A stretch of 64,000 bases of DNA from an uncultured Tolumonas sp. (lineage in GTDB: Bacteria > Pseudomonadota > Gammaproteobacteria > Enterobacterales > Aeromonadaceae). Below are positions 38,246-48,414 of this stretch, in pieces. Location: NCBI RefSeq assembly GCF_963676665.1, contig NZ_OY781381.1, forward strand, positions 186,001 through 250,000. Direction: 5' to 3'. Under the pieces are notes generated by a model. It made no database searches and had not been told where the DNA came from. It was given only the letters and a program-made list of their open reading frames with translations. Position 1 is the stretch's first letter, and every line of letters starts with the position of its first letter. Position numbers and translations under genes: made by a program.

Positions 38246-39640
38246 TTAATAATCGTCGTTAAACGCGGGGCCGGCATAATTGTCAAAACGGGAATATTGC
38301 CCCTGAAAAGTCAGACGCACTTTACCGATTGGGCCATTACGCTGTTTCCCGATGATGATTTCGGCAATGCCCTTTTCTGCACTGTCATCGTGATAAACTT
38401 CGTCGCGGTAAATAAACATGATCAAGTCCGCATCCTGCTCGATAGAACCTGATTCACGCAAATCGGAGTTTACCGGGCGTTTGTCTGCTCGCTGCTCAAG
38501 GCTACGGTTTAACTGAGATAAGGCAATCACCGGAATTTGCAGCTCTTTCGCTAAGGCCTTTAATGAACGAGAGATCTCGGCAATCTCCAGCGTTCTGTTT
38601 TCGCTGAGCGATGGCACGCGCATCAATTGCAAGTAATCGATCATGATCATGCTTAAGCCGCCATGTTCACGTGCCACACGGCGCGCACGCGAGCGTAACT
38701 CCGTTGGGGTCAAGGCTGATGCGTCATCGATATAGAGCTGCCCTTTTTCCAGCAACAGGCCCATAGTCGACGAGAGACGCCCCCAATCATCGTCATCCAA
38801 CTGACCGGTACGCACACGACCCTGTTCAATGCGGCCCAATGAGGCCAGCATTCTCATAATGATCTGTTCGGAAGGCATCTCCAGAGAAAAAATTAGTACC
38901 GGTTTATCGCTGGTAAGTGCCGCGTGTTCACATAGATTCATCGCAAACGTCGTTTTGCCCATGGAGGGACGTGCCGCCACGATAATAAGGTCTGAAGGTT
39001 GAAAGCCGGTGGTCATCTTATCCAGATCGGAATAACCGCTGGATACGCCGGTAATACCGTTGTGAGGCTTATGAAACAGCGCCTCGATCTTATCGACGGT
39101 TTTTTCCAATAGCACTTTCAGCGGCTGTGGCCCTTCCGAGCTACTGGTACGCTGTTCGGCGATTTTAAATACTTTGGTTTCTGCCAGATCAAGCAAATCA
39201 GCAGCATCACGCCCTTGCGTGTCATAACCGGATTCGGCAATCTCGTGCGCGACAGAAATCATTTCCCGCACTACCGCGCGTTCACGCACGATATCCGCAT
39301 AGGCACTGATATTGGCTGCACTCGGTGTGATACGTGCTATTTCAACGAGGTAAGCGAAACCACCAACTGCATCAAGCTGTTCATGTTGTTCCAGCTCTTC
39401 TTGCAGCGTGATTAAATCAATCGGACGGCTTTTTTCTACCAGTCTTGCCATGGACTGAAAAATCAGACGATGTGGTCGACTATAGAAGTCTTGTTCAACC
39501 ACCCGTTCACTGACCCGGTCCCAAGCCTGATTATCTAATAACAGACCGCCCAGCACCGATTGCTCCGCTTCGAAAGAGTGTGGCGGCAACTTGAGTTGTT
39601 CTACATTCTGATCTTTTTTATTGGATGACGTGGCGGGCAT
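38246..39640 (-). CDS. dnaB: Replicative DNA helicase DnaB
   Basis: DnaB is the hexameric 5'-3' helicase at the replication fork. From the ATG at 39640 it has 464 residues (E. coli 471). The N-terminal domain (about 20-120, with PHSFEAEQSVLGGLL) and the RecA-like domain with Walker A ARPSMGKTTFA, Walker B MIMIDYLQLM and GSIEQDADLIMF are present. There is no intein. A TTG six codons upstream is possible but unneeded. The tRNA-Arg array lies upstream in the same direction. Confidence 0.97.
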   Translation of the reverse strand: MPATSSNKKDQNVEQLKLPPHSFEAEQSVLGGLLLDNQAWDRVSERVVEQDFYSRPHRLIFQSMARLVEKSRPIDLITLQEELEQHEQLDAVGGFAYLVEIARITPSAANISAYADIVRERAVVREMISVAHEIAESGYDTQGRDAADLLDLAETKVFKIAEQRTSSSEGPQPLKVLLEKTVDKIEALFHKPHNGITGVSSGYSDLDKMTTGFQPSDLIIVAARPSMGKTTFAMNLCEHAALTSDKPVLIFSLEMPSEQIIMRMLASLGRIEQGRVRTGQLDDDDWGRLSSTMGLLLEKGQLYIDDASALTPTELRSRARRVAREHGGLSMIMIDYLQLMRVPSLSENRTLEIAEISRSLKALAKELQIPVIALSQLNRSLEQRADKRPVNSDLRESGSIEQDADLIMFIYRDEVYHDDSAEKGIAEIIIGKQRNGPIGKVRLTFQGQYSRFDNYAGPAFNDDY

Positions 39641-39733
39641 AAACTCGATACCAAGCAAAATAACAAATACATTATCGGACTTTTTAGCCGACAGGGAAAC
39701 AGGAAGTAAGGATATAGCAGATAAAACAGGAAA

Positions 39734-39810
39734 TGGTGCATCCGAGAGGATTCGAACCTCTGACCACTCGGTTCGTAGCCGAGTACTCTATCCAGCTGAG
39801 CTACGGATGC
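39734..39810 (-). tRNA. tRNA-Arg (ACG)
   Basis: A 77-base cloverleaf with encoded CCA, acceptor GCATCCG/CGGATGC and anticodon loop CTACGAA (anticodon ACG, normally edited to ICG). It is the last of four identical copies. Confidence 0.97.
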
Positions 39811-39839
39811 AAGAGTAAAGATAAAACAGGGGAAGAAAA

Positions 39840-39916
39840 TGGTGCATCCGAGAGGATTCGAACCTCTGACCACTCGGTTCGTAGCCGAGTACTCTATCCA
39901 GCTGAGCTACGGATGC
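39840..39916 (-). tRNA. tRNA-Arg (ACG)
   Basis: A 77-base copy identical to the one at 39734, separated from it by a 29-base A-rich spacer. Confidence 0.97.
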
Positions 39917-39944
39917 AAGAGTAAGGTAAAACAGGTAAAGAAAA

Positions 39945-40021
39945 TGGTGCATCCGAGAGGATTCGAACCTCTGACCACTCGGTTCGTAGCCGAGTACTCT
40001 ATCCAGCTGAGCTACGGATGC
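39945..40021 (-). tRNA. tRNA-Arg (ACG)
   Basis: A 77-base copy identical to its neighbours. The 28-base spacer to the copy at 39840 resembles the next spacer (AGAGTAA...AAAACAGG...AAGAAAA), indicating duplication of whole units. Confidence 0.97.
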
Positions 40022-40052
40022 ATGAGTAAACTATAACAACACAAAAATAAAA

Positions 40053-40129
40053 TGGTGCATCCGAGAGGATTCGAACCTCTGACCACTCGGTTCGTAGCCG
40101 AGTACTCTATCCAGCTGAGCTACGGATGC
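40053..40129 (-). tRNA. tRNA-Arg (ACG)
   Basis: A 77-base copy, the first Arg gene after tRNA-Ser in transcription order, nine bases downstream of it. Confidence 0.97.
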
Positions 40130-40138
40130 ACAGTGCAA

Positions 40139-40231
40139 TGGCGGTGAGGGAGGGATTCGAACCCTCGATGCAGCTTTTGACCGCATGCTCCCTTAGCAGG
40201 GGAGTGCCTTCAGCCACTCGGCCACCTCACC
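40139..40231 (-). tRNA. tRNA-Ser (GCT)
   Basis: A 93-base class II tRNA with encoded CCA, acceptor GGTGAGG/CCTCACC, anticodon loop CTGCTAA (anticodon GCT) and a long variable arm. It is the same length as E. coli serV, which also sits between csrA and the Arg tRNAs. Confidence 0.97.
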
Positions 40232-40244
40232 GTTGCGGGGGCAG

Positions 40245-40272
40245 ATATTACTGTGCACGAAAAATAAGTCAA
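40245..40272 (-). promoter_or_regulatory. Promoter of the Ser/Arg tRNA array
   Basis: On the minus strand TTGACT, a 16-nt spacer and TAATAT are followed by the C-rich discriminator CTGCCCCCGC just before tRNA-Ser. This matches stringently controlled stable-RNA promoters and resembles the Lys/Val array promoter. Confidence 0.8.
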
Positions 40273-40394
40273 ACAATTTTTCCGTGCTATGTGCTCATCC
40301 GTACAGGGAGTGAGCAAATTTACTCTTTTTACATCAACCAACTACAACAAAGGCGGTTTATGGCCGCCCCTATTGAGTATTCTTTAATTCAAGC

Positions 40395-40589
40395 TCAATA
40401 AGACTGCGGCTCGTTGTCATTGTCTTTTTCAGCCTGAATGCGCATATAAATCTCTTCACGATGAACGGAAACGTCTTTCGGTGCGTTCACGCCAATCCGA
40501 ACCTGATTACCTTTAACACCCAGGACGGTTACAGTGACTTCATCACCGATCATCAAGGTTTCGCCTACACGGCGAGTCAGAATCAGCAT
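40395..40589 (-). CDS. csrA: Carbon storage regulator CsrA
   Basis: CsrA is a small dimeric RNA-binding protein that represses or stabilises target mRNAs (glycogen, motility, biofilm) and is titrated by Csr-type small RNAs under BarA-UvrY control. The 64 residues (E. coli 61) start [16 protein letters not shown] and include the conserved C-terminal [16 protein letters not shown] surface. A GGAG is visible upstream of the ATG at 40589. It lies between alaS and tRNA-Ser, as in E. coli. The BarA kinase and glg genes, typical members of its circuit, are also in this window. Confidence 0.97.
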   Translation of the reverse strand: MLILTRRVGETLMIGDEVTVTVLGVKGNQVRIGVNAPKDVSVHREEIYMRIQAEKDNDNEPQSY

Positions 40590-40730
40590 TCATAAGCTCC
40601 TTTTTTGATTCAACCAGGAGATATCCCCGGTAGTTTGTTTAATGTGCGGCTTAAAGCGCCATATTTCAAGTCTAGTTCAGGAAATCAGCCAGTTGAAATT
40701 TTCCTGAGCCGTTTAAATTTTTTCTGTATA

Positions 40731-40766
40731 AAAAACAACAAGCGGCATTCATAGAACGCCGCTTGT
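40731..40766 (-). terminator. Intrinsic terminator after alaS
   Basis: On the minus strand ACAAGCGGCGTTC-TATG-AATGCCGCTTGT forms a long stem followed by TGTTTTTT. It lies 24 bases after the alaS stop and insulates csrA. Confidence 0.85.
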
Positions 40767-40789
40767 CGATATATGGTTACAGTTTGTAG

Positions 40790-43414
40790 TTACAGGCGCT
40801 CTTCCAGCCAGGCTTGTGCTGATTTCAGCGCAGCAGGTAAGGCCGCGACATCAGTACCACCTGCTTGGGCCATATCAGGACGGCCACCACCTTTACCACC
40901 CACTTGCTGTGCCACCAGATTAACTAGTTCACCGGCTTTAACTTTGCCCGTTAAATCCGCGGTGACACCGGCAATCAGGCTCACTTTGTCGTAATTAACT
41001 GCAGCCAGCAACAGAACGGCTGATTGCAGACGGTTTTTCAAATCATCCAATGTGGTACGCAGCGATTTTGCATCCACGCCATCCAGTTGTGCCACCAACA
41101 CTTGCTGGCCATTGATCTGTACAATCTGAGACAGTAAATCGTTACCCGCTTGTGCCGCCAATTTGGCTTTCAAGGTTTCGATTTCGCGCTCCAACAGACG
41201 GCTACGCTCTTGCATCTGGCGGATTTTGCTCACCACTGACAATGCATCAGCTTTTACAATTGACGCTGCTTCATCCAACTGTTCACCCAGTTGATGAATA
41301 TGTGCTAACGCCGCTTCACCAGCTACTGCTTCAATACGACGCACACCGGCAGCAACGCCGCTTTCACTGATAATTTTGAAGAAGCCAAGATCGCCGGTTT
41401 GCCCAGCATGCGTACCACCACACAGCTCGGTAGAGAAGTCGTTCATTTTGACAACACGAACATCATCTCCGTACTTCTCACCAAACAGCGCCATCGCACC
41501 GCTATTTTTTGCATCATCCAGCGACATCACTTGCGTCACAATAGCAGCGTTTTTACGAATTTCCGCATTTACGCTCTGTTCGATTTGACGCAATACCGCC
41601 GCATTAATGCCTTCAAAATGCGAGAAGTCAAAACGCAGACGATCAGGGCCAACTTGTGAGCCTTTCTGTGTTACATGTTCGCCCAGTGTATTACGCAAAG
41701 CAGCATGTAACAGATGAGTAGCCGAGTGATGTAACGCAGTCGCATTACGACGCTTAGCATCCACTACGGCTTCTACTGTCATATCGACAGTAAAGCTACC
41801 TTGTTCAACAAAACCTTTATGAACAATCGCCTGGCCTATTTTCTGTGTATCCGTGACAGCAAACAATGCATCGCCAGCACGCAGCAAACCAGCATCACCC
41901 ATTTGACCGCCAGATTCGGCATAGAATGGCGTGTGATCTAAAACAATCAGTGCTTGTTCGCCGGTTTTTAACGTAGCTACCGATTCATCGGCCAGATAAA
42001 TTGCTGTGATTGCAGCGTTATCAACGGTCTGCTCGTAACCACAGAAATCACTGGATTGTTCAATTTTCAGCTGTTTGTTGTAATCCACGGCGAAATTGGA
42101 TGCTTCTTTCGCACGCTCACGCTGTTTTTCCATCTCTTTCTGGAAGGCAGCTTCATCAATGGTATAACCACGATCACGGACCACGTCAGCAGTTAAGTCC
42201 GCAGGGAAGCCGTATGTGTCATACAACTTAAAGACTACGTTACCGGGAATTTCACGCACATCGCCCAGACGTACTAACTCTTCTTCCAGCAGTGACAAAC
42301 CACGATCCAGCGTGCGAACAAATTGCTCTTCTTCTTGCTTCAATACGCGTTCAACAACAGGTTGTTGGCTGCGTAAATCAGGACACGCGTCCCCCATCAA
42401 TTCAACCAAAGTAGCGACTAATTGATAGAAGAAAGTATCTTTTGCTCCCAGACGACGACCATGACGTACCGCACGACGGATAATGCGGCGCAATACATAA
42501 CCACGACCTTCATTCGATGGCATGACACCATCGCTGATCAGGAATGAACAAGAACGAATATGGTCAGCAATAACGCGCAGTGATTTGTTTTCCAGATCTG
42601 TCACGCCAACAATCTTCGCGGCGGCTTGAATCAGCGTCTTGAAGATGTCGATTTCGTAGTTGGAATGCACGCCTTGCATGATCGCAGAAACACGTTCGAT
42701 CCCCATGCCGGTATCAACAGATGGTTTCGGCAGTGGCTCTAACGTGCCATCAGCCTGACGATTGAACTGCATAAACACAACGTTCCAGATTTCGATAAAA
42801 CGGTCGCCATCTTCTTCCGGTGAACCCGGTGGGCCGCCCCAGATATCAGCACCATGATCATAGAAAATTTCTGTACATGGGCCACAAGGGCCAGTGTCAC
42901 CCATCTGCCAGAAGTTATCTGAAGCATATGGAGCACCCTTGTTATCGCCAATGCGTACAATGCACTCAGCAGGAACACCAATCTCGTTAGCCCAGATACC
43001 GTAGGCTTCGTCATCCGTCGCATACACAGTGACCAGCAATTTTTCCTGCGGTAATTGCAATACTTTAGTCAGGAAATCCCATGCAAAACGGATCGCATCC
43101 TGTTTGAAGTAATCACCAAAACTGAAGTTACCCAGCATCTCAAAAAATGTATGGTGACGAGCGGTATAACCAACGTTATCAAGGTCGTTGTGTTTACCAC
43201 CAGCGCGAACACAACGCTGGGCAGTCGTTGCTCGGGTGTAAGAACGAACATCCCCGCCAAGGAACACATCTTTGAATTGGTTCATCCCCGCATTGGTGAA
43301 TAACAGTGTTGGATCGTTGTGTGGCACCAGAGAGCTGGAATCGACTACCTGATGTCCCTGAGAACGAAAATACTCGAGAAACGCGGTGCGGATCTCTGAT
43401 GTGGTCATTTGCAT
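40790..43414 (-). CDS. alaS: Alanine--tRNA ligase
   Basis: AlaS charges tRNA-Ala and edits mischarged Ser/Gly. The 874 residues (E. coli 876) include the class II catalytic core (about 1-450, with [14 protein letters not shown] and [19 protein letters not shown]), the editing domain with the zinc-binding [12 protein letters not shown] and [11 protein letters not shown] motifs (about 560-680), and the C-Ala domain with [15 protein letters not shown] near the end. An ATG two codons after the chosen start is possible. The preceding recX is 156 bases away with a hairpin between. Confidence 0.97.
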   Translation of the reverse strand: MQMTTSEIRTAFLEYFRSQGHQVVDSSSLVPHNDPTLLFTNAGMNQFKDVFLGGDVRSYTRATTAQRCVRAGGKHNDLDNVGYTARHHTFFEMLGNFSFGDYFKQDAIRFAWDFLTKVLQLPQEKLLVTVYATDDEAYGIWANEIGVPAECIVRIGDNKGAPYASDNFWQMGDTGPCGPCTEIFYDHGADIWGGPPGSPEEDGDRFIEIWNVVFMQFNRQADGTLEPLPKPSVDTGMGIERVSAIMQGVHSNYEIDIFKTLIQAAAKIVGVTDLENKSLRVIADHIRSCSFLISDGVMPSNEGRGYVLRRIIRRAVRHGRRLGAKDTFFYQLVATLVELMGDACPDLRSQQPVVERVLKQEEEQFVRTLDRGLSLLEEELVRLGDVREIPGNVVFKLYDTYGFPADLTADVVRDRGYTIDEAAFQKEMEKQRERAKEASNFAVDYNKQLKIEQSSDFCGYEQTVDNAAITAIYLADESVATLKTGEQALIVLDHTPFYAESGGQMGDAGLLRAGDALFAVTDTQKIGQAIVHKGFVEQGSFTVDMTVEAVVDAKRRNATALHHSATHLLHAALRNTLGEHVTQKGSQVGPDRLRFDFSHFEGINAAVLRQIEQSVNAEIRKNAAIVTQVMSLDDAKNSGAMALFGEKYGDDVRVVKMNDFSTELCGGTHAGQTGDLGFFKIISESGVAAGVRRIEAVAGEAALAHIHQLGEQLDEAASIVKADALSVVSKIRQMQERSRLLEREIETLKAKLAAQAGNDLLSQIVQINGQQVLVAQLDGVDAKSLRTTLDDLKNRLQSAVLLLAAVNYDKVSLIAGVTADLTGKVKAGELVNLVAQQVGGKGGGRPDMAQAGGTDVAALPAALKSAQAWLEERL

Positions 43415-43525
43415 GAAAAAAACCTGCTTGCTACAAAAATGATCATGGACAATTAAATCCTGTCTGATTAATTCAATCCTGATAATTAAGCAGACAGACT
43501 TATGGTGGGCATACTGTAAAAGTTA

Positions 43526-43551
43526 TCGCCAGTAAAGTAAAACGCTGGCGA
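43526..43551 (-). terminator. Hairpin after recX
   Basis: TCGCCAG-(12 nt)-CTGGCGA is a perfect 7-bp inverted repeat, followed on the minus strand by TAACTTTTAC. A weak terminator between recX and alaS. Confidence 0.5.
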
Positions 43552-43570
43552 CAATATTGAAGCGAGAGAA

Positions 43571-44026
43571 TCAGATTTCGGTGACAGGAAGGCAACGTTG
43601 AATCAAGTCTAAGGGAAAACCTTTACGTTGCAGTGCATTTTGCAGTTTATAACGCGCAGTAACATCATCCGCTAACGATTGGCGTCGCTCTAATAATCGA
43701 AGTAATAAGGCTTGCCAATCAATCTTCGCCTCGCGGAGTGCTAACCGAATGACTTCCTTTTCAACACCTTTTTGCTGCAACTCCAGTGCAATACGCAACG
43801 GCCCATAACCACCAGAGCTACGACTTCGAATATAGCTTTCTGCAAAACGGGTGTCATTCAGCCAGTTTTCTTGCAGGCAGCGTTCAATAACATTTTCTAT
43901 TTCGTGAGCGGGATAATAAGGCTTTAATTTTTGTTGTAACTCTCTGACGCTGTGATCACGTCTGGCCAGCAACTTCATCGCCTTAGCCAACGGCGTTACA
44001 TTTTTCTTATTAGCAGATAAATTCAT
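43571..44026 (-). CDS. recX: Regulatory protein RecX
   Basis: RecX binds RecA filaments and inhibits their extension, limiting recombination and SOS induction. The 151 residues (E. coli 166) show the typical tandem three-helix repeats: LARRDHSVRELQQKL, CLQENWLNDTRFAESYIRSRSSGGYGPLRI spread over about 20-85, and a C-terminal YKLQNALQRKGFPLDLI. It lies 46 bases downstream of recA with a terminator in between, so its level depends on read-through, as in E. coli. Confidence 0.94.
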   Translation of the reverse strand: MNLSANKKNVTPLAKAMKLLARRDHSVRELQQKLKPYYPAHEIENVIERCLQENWLNDTRFAESYIRSRSSGGYGPLRIALELQQKGVEKEVIRLALREAKIDWQALLLRLLERRQSLADDVTARYKLQNALQRKGFPLDLIQRCLPVTEI

Positions 44027-44037
44027 GTGGTCACACT

Positions 44038-44066
44038 AAAAAACAAAAGGCTGCCGAAGCAGCCTT
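44038..44066 (-). terminator. Intrinsic terminator between recA and recX
   Basis: On the minus strand GGCTGC-TTCG-GCAGCC is followed by TTTTGTTTTTT. It starts seven bases after the recA stop, keeping recX expression well below recA. Confidence 0.92.
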
Positions 44067-44072
44067 ATCACA

Positions 44073-45155
44073 TTAGATATCATCACTGAGAGACAAGCTA
44101 TCCAGCTCATCTTCTGACGGGGTAAATTCATCGACGACTGGCACAACCGCAGTGTCCGGCTCTTTATTTGGATTGAGCAATAAGTCACGCAGCGTTTTTT
44201 CAATTTCTTCGGCAGCAGCAAGGTTCTCTTTCAGGTATTTCATGGCATTGGCCTTACCCTGACCAATCTTTTCACCTTTATAAGCATACCAAGCACCTGA
44301 TTTATCAATCAGTTTGCACTTCACGCCCAGATCAACCAGCTCACTCTCTTTTGAGAAGCCTTCGCCATACAGGATCTGGAAATCAGCTTGTTTAAATGGC
44401 GCCGCCACTTTGTTCTTCACCACTTTAACGCGCGTTTCGTTACCGATGATTTCATCACCGTCTTTAATAGCTCCAGTACGACGAATATCCAGACGCACAG
44501 ACGCGTAAAATTTCAGTGCATTACCGCCAGTGGTGGTTTCCGGATTACCGAACATCACACCGATCTTCATACGAATTTGGTTGATGAAGATACACAAGCA
44601 GTTGGCATTTTTCAGGTTACCAGTCAGTTTACGCAACGCCTGTGACATCAGACGTGCTTGTAAACCCACATGGGTATCACCCATTTCGCCTTCAATTTCT
44701 GCTTTTGGCGTTAATGCGGCAACAGAGTCGACGATAATGACATCGACGGCGCCGGAACGAACCAGCATGTCACAGATCTCTAAGGCCTGTTCACCAGTGT
44801 CCGGCTGAGACACCAATAAATCATCAACGTTCACGCCGAGCTTGCCGGCATAAATTGGATCCAACGCATGTTCAGCGTCAATAAAGGCACAGGTTTTACC
44901 GGCCTTCTGTGCTTGCGCGATCACTTCCAAGGTCAGTGTTGTTTTACCGGAGGATTCTGGTCCAAAGATTTCAACAATACGACCCATTGGCAAACCACCG
45001 ATACCCAAGGCGATATCCAGTGACAGCGAACCTGTGGAGACAGTATCAACATCTAGTGTGCGGTTATCGCCCAGTCGCATGATAGAGCCTTTGCCAAATT
45101 GTTTTTCAATTTGACCCAGAGCGGCGGCCAGTGCTTTTTGTTTATTCGGATCCAT
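44073..45155 (-). CDS. recA: Recombinase RecA
   Basis: RecA forms filaments on ssDNA, catalyses strand exchange and triggers LexA self-cleavage. From the ATG at 45155 it has 360 residues (E. coli 353). The core begins [22 protein letters not shown]; Walker A is GPESSGKTT, Walker B in [10 protein letters not shown], and the [15 protein letters not shown]2 region is intact. The C-terminus is acidic, as in homologues. A GTG four codons upstream lacks spacing to a Shine-Dalgarno, while GGAG sits six bases before the ATG. A near-consensus SOS box lies 45 bases upstream. Confidence 0.98.
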   Translation of the reverse strand: MDPNKQKALAAALGQIEKQFGKGSIMRLGDNRTLDVDTVSTGSLSLDIALGIGGLPMGRIVEIFGPESSGKTTLTLEVIAQAQKAGKTCAFIDAEHALDPIYAGKLGVNVDDLLVSQPDTGEQALEICDMLVRSGAVDVIIVDSVAALTPKAEIEGEMGDTHVGLQARLMSQALRKLTGNLKNANCLCIFINQIRMKIGVMFGNPETTTGGNALKFYASVRLDIRRTGAIKDGDEIIGNETRVKVVKNKVAAPFKQADFQILYGEGFSKESELVDLGVKCKLIDKSGAWYAYKGEKIGQGKANAMKYLKENLAAAEEIEKTLRDLLLNPNKEPDTAVVPVVDEFTPSEDELDSLSLSDDI

Positions 45156-45199
45156 ATTCTTCTCCACAGAGCGAACTTCTTAGCTGATAGACAGCATCA

Positions 45200-45219
45200 T
45201 ACTGTCTATCCATACAGTA
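45200..45219 (-). promoter_or_regulatory. LexA/SOS box upstream of recA
   Basis: On the minus strand TACTGTATGGATAGACAGTA matches the LexA consensus TACTGTATATATATACAGTA with the CTGT and ACAG ends intact. It lies between pncC and recA, 45 bases before the recA start. Confidence 0.92.
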
Positions 45220-45228
45220 TCAAGTGTT

Positions 45229-45714
45229 TTATTTACTGAATGATAACAAACCGGATAATGCTTCACGAATTGCCTGCAATCTGACTTGTTCGCGATCGCC
45301 GGGGAACAAATAATGTTGCGCATGCTGCTTCCCTTCGCTGGTCTGCCAGGCAATCCAGACGGTGCCAACCGGTTTTTCATCCGAACCACCGGTTGGCCCG
45401 GCGATACCACTGATCGCCACTGCAATATTGGCCTGAGAATGTGCCAGCGTGCCAGCTGTCATTTCGCGCACCACCGCTTCACTGACCGCACCGTATTTTT
45501 CCAGCGTGCTGGCTGCAACCCCGAGCATTTGTTGTTTCGCTTCATTGGTATAAGTAACAAAGCTGCGGTCAAACCAGGCCGAACTTCCAGAAATAGCCGT
45601 GATCGCGTATGCTACACCACCACCGGTACAGGATTCCGCCGTTGCTGCCAGCCAATTTTTGGCTTGCAGCACTTGTCCAAGCCGCTGAGCTAATTCAATA
45701 ATATCCTTCTGCAT
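45229..45714 (-). CDS. pncC: Nicotinamide-nucleotide amidohydrolase PncC (CinA C-terminal type)
   Basis: PncC deamidates NMN to NaMN in pyridine-nucleotide salvage. From the ATG at 45714 it has 161 residues (E. coli YgaD/PncC 165). The family motif [10 protein letters not shown] is near residue 25, followed by [14 protein letters not shown], and [18 protein letters not shown] near 105-120. There is no N-terminal MoaB-like CinA domain; the open frame upstream of 45714 runs through the mutS leader and is rejected. It precedes recA with only the SOS box between, and its start codon overlaps an in-frame ATG of the divergent mutS frame. Confidence 0.93.
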   Translation of the reverse strand: MQKDIIELAQRLGQVLQAKNWLAATAESCTGGGVAYAITAISGSSAWFDRSFVTYTNEAKQQMLGVAASTLEKYGAVSEAVVREMTAGTLAHSQANIAVAISGIAGPTGGSDEKPVGTVWIAWQTSEGKQHAQHYLFPGDREQVRLQAIREALSGLLSFSK

Positions 45715-45745
45715 GCTGACTCTCTCAACTGAACCTGAATCCATT

Positions 45746-48334
45746 ATGCTACCAGCTTCTTCTGCGCCGCAATCACTGACCACCCATACCCCGATGATGC
45801 AACAATATTTGGGGCTCAAAGCTCAGCATCCTGATGTATTGCTGTTTTATCGGATGGGGGATTTCTATGAGTTATTCTTTGACGATGCACGTAAGGCATC
45901 AGAGTTACTGGATATCTCGCTGACCAAGCGCGGGCAATCTGCCGGACAACCTATTCCAATGGCGGGTGTGCCTTACCATGCCATTGAAGGTTATCTGTGC
46001 CGGTTAGTGCAGCTGGGGGAATCAGCCGCGATTTGTGAACAGATCGGTGATCCGGCCACCAGCAAAGGGCCGGTCGAACGCAAAGTAGTTCGAATTATCA
46101 CGCCAGGCACCCTGACCGACGAAGCATTACTGAATGAACGACAGGATAATCTGATTGTCGCAGTCGATTTTGTCGCCCCGTATTATGGTTTAGCGGCGAT
46201 GGATGTTGCTTCCGGCCGCTTTATCGTCAATCAGTTCACCAAACAGGAAACACTGGCGGCGGAATTACAACGGCTCAACCCGGCAGAATTACTGTATTCC
46301 GAAACCTTCCCAGAGCTTAGTCAACTAGGACAGCGCCGCGGCATGCGTCGTCGTCCGGCATGGGAGTTTGAATTTAGTACCGCTTACCATCTGCTGTGTC
46401 AGCAATTCGGTACGCAAGATCTGCGTGGCTTTGGTGTAGAAGATCAAAAAATTGCGCTGCAAGCAGCGGGCGCCTTAATGCAATACGTGCGCGATACCCA
46501 ACGTACTGCCCTACCCCACATTCATGGCCTTCGCTTGGAAAAGAGCGAACAGATGGTGGTAATGGATGCCGCTACCCGTCGTAATCTTGAACTGACCAGT
46601 AATTTATCCGGTAGTCTTGATAACACATTAGCCGAAGTGCTGGACGCCACCGCAACACCGATGGGCAGTCGCCTGCTGAAACGCTGGTTGCATCAGCCAG
46701 TGCGCAATAAAACACAGTTACTACAACGTCAGGACGTGATCACTGAATTGCTGGATCAGCAGATGATGCCGGTGCTGACGCCACTATTAAAACAGATCGG
46801 TGATGTCGAGCGTATCTTAGCTCGTCTGGCACTACGCTCAGCGCGACCTCGCGATTTGAGCCGCTTACGCAATGCCTTCCAGCAATTGCCGGAATTACAG
46901 ACCATCCTGCAAGACAGTCAAACGCTGCAGGAACTCGCGCAAACCATCCAGACATTCCCGGAATTGCAGGATCTGCTGGAACGCGCGGTAATTGAAAATC
47001 CACCGGTGGTGATACGTGATGGTGGTGTCATTGCCAGCGGTTATAACGCCGAACTGGATGAGTTACGTGATTTGGAAAATGGTGCCACCCGTTATCTCGA
47101 GCAACTTGAGTTACGTGAACGCCAACGCACCGGCATCAACACACTCAAAGTCAGCTATAACAAAGTGCATGGTTTTTATATTGATGTCACCAAAGCCAAT
47201 GCGCATCTGGTACCGAGCGATTATATCCGCCGCCAAACGCTGAAAAATAATGAACGCTACCTGATCCCAGAACTGAAAGAGTACGAAGAAAAGGTACTGA
47301 CCGCGCAAAGCCGTGCTCTTGCGTTAGAAAAACAACTCTATGAAGATATTCTGGATCAACTTCTGCCACATTTGGCGAAGTTACAAATCAGCGCAGCAGG
47401 AATTGCAGAATTAGATGTATTGAATAATCTGGCTGAGCGCGCGCAGACCTTAGATTATCACCGTCCAAAGCTGATTGATGAGGCAAAAGTCATCATCAAA
47501 GGTGGCCGCCATCCCGTGGTTGAGCAAAGCCTGCAAGTTCCGTTTATTGCTAATGATCTGCAGCTGCATGATCAGCGCCAAATGTTGATCATTACCGGCC
47601 CCAATATGGGCGGTAAATCGACTTATATGCGTCAAACTGCACTGATTGTGTTATTGGCCTATATTGGTTCTTACGTTCCAGCAGCCTCGGCACAGATTGG
47701 CCCGATTGATCGTATTTTTACCCGTATTGGTGCATCCGACGATTTGGCTTCTGGTCGTTCGACATTCATGGTGGAAATGACAGAAACGGCGAATATTCTG
47801 CACAACGCTACACATCAAAGTTTGGTTTTGATGGATGAAATTGGCCGTGGCACCAGCACCTATGATGGCCTATCGCTCGCTTGGGCTTGTGCCGAGCAGT
47901 TAGCGAAAAAAATTAATGCCTATACCTTGTTTGCTACCCACTACTTCGAGTTAACGCAGTTACCCGAGCAACAAAGCAATATTACTAACGTTCATTTTGA
48001 TGCGATTGAACATGGCGACACCGTGGCGTTTATGCACACGGTGCAAGATGGCGCGGTGAACCGCTCTTATGGCATACAGGTTGCCGCACTGGCGGGTGTA
48101 CCGCGTGCAGTGATCAACCAGGCCAGAGCAAAATTACATGAGTTGGAAAGCCGTGATCATAGCGCGCCGGAAGTGAAAAACGGTGACGCTCAATCAGCTG
48201 CAATGCCATTGCCTTCCATGGAAGAAAATGAATTGTATAAGGCGTTAGATATGCTGGATCCAGACCAGCTCTCACCACGAGATGCGCTGGATTGGTTGTA
48301 TAAACTCAAAGCGTTGTCAGCCAAGCTACATTAA
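45746..48334 (+). CDS. mutS: DNA mismatch repair protein MutS
   Basis: MutS recognises mismatches and small loops and recruits MutL. From the ATG at 45746 it has 862 residues (E. coli 853). The mismatch-binding Phe-x-Glu is Phe40-Tyr41-Glu42 in MGDFYELF, the P-loop is [10 protein letters not shown], and Walker B plus signature are in [16 protein letters not shown]. The C-terminal [22 protein letters not shown] helix-turn-helix is present. An ATG at 45713 opens the frame but overlaps the pncC start; neither has a clear Shine-Dalgarno, so the start is uncertain. It ends before a terminator shared with rpoS. Confidence 0.96.
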   Translation: MLPASSAPQSLTTHTPMMQQYLGLKAQHPDVLLFYRMGDFYELFFDDARKASELLDISLTKRGQSAGQPIPMAGVPYHAIEGYLCRLVQLGESAAICEQIGDPATSKGPVERKVVRIITPGTLTDEALLNERQDNLIVAVDFVAPYYGLAAMDVASGRFIVNQFTKQETLAAELQRLNPAELLYSETFPELSQLGQRRGMRRRPAWEFEFSTAYHLLCQQFGTQDLRGFGVEDQKIALQAAGALMQYVRDTQRTALPHIHGLRLEKSEQMVVMDAATRRNLELTSNLSGSLDNTLAEVLDATATPMGSRLLKRWLHQPVRNKTQLLQRQDVITELLDQQMMPVLTPLLKQIGDVERILARLALRSARPRDLSRLRNAFQQLPELQTILQDSQTLQELAQTIQTFPELQDLLERAVIENPPVVIRDGGVIASGYNAELDELRDLENGATRYLEQLELRERQRTGINTLKVSYNKVHGFYIDVTKANAHLVPSDYIRRQTLKNNERYLIPELKEYEEKVLTAQSRALALEKQLYEDILDQLLPHLAKLQISAAGIAELDVLNNLAERAQTLDYHRPKLIDEAKVIIKGGRHPVVEQSLQVPFIANDLQLHDQRQMLIITGPNMGGKSTYMRQTALIVLLAYIGSYVPAASAQIGPIDRIFTRIGASDDLASGRSTFMVEMTETANILHNATHQSLVLMDEIGRGTSTYDGLSLAWACAEQLAKKINAYTLFATHYFELTQLPEQQSNITNVHFDAIEHGDTVAFMHTVQDGAVNRSYGIQVAALAGVPRAVINQARAKLHELESRDHSAPEVKNGDAQSAAMPLPSMEENELYKALDMLDPDQLSPRDALDWLYKLKALSAKLH

Positions 48335-48364
48335 TGCTAAACACGCTATTCATTAGCTGAAAAC

Positions 48365-48396
48365 AAAATCGCCGGCATCAACGTCCGGCGATTTTT
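48365..48396. terminator. Bidirectional terminator between mutS and rpoS
   Basis: AAAATCGCCGG-(9 nt)-CCGGCGATTTTT, a GC-rich stem flanked by A- and T-tracts, between the convergent mutS (+) and rpoS (-). Confidence 0.92.
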
Positions 48397-48414
48397 ATTC
48401 TGCGACAAAACAAC

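Noticed and set aside
39734-40129. Regularly spaced direct repeats that look CRISPR-like
   Set aside because: The 77-base repeats fold as tRNA-Arg cloverleaves with CCA ends, and the spacers are similar to one another, not unique. No cas genes are present.
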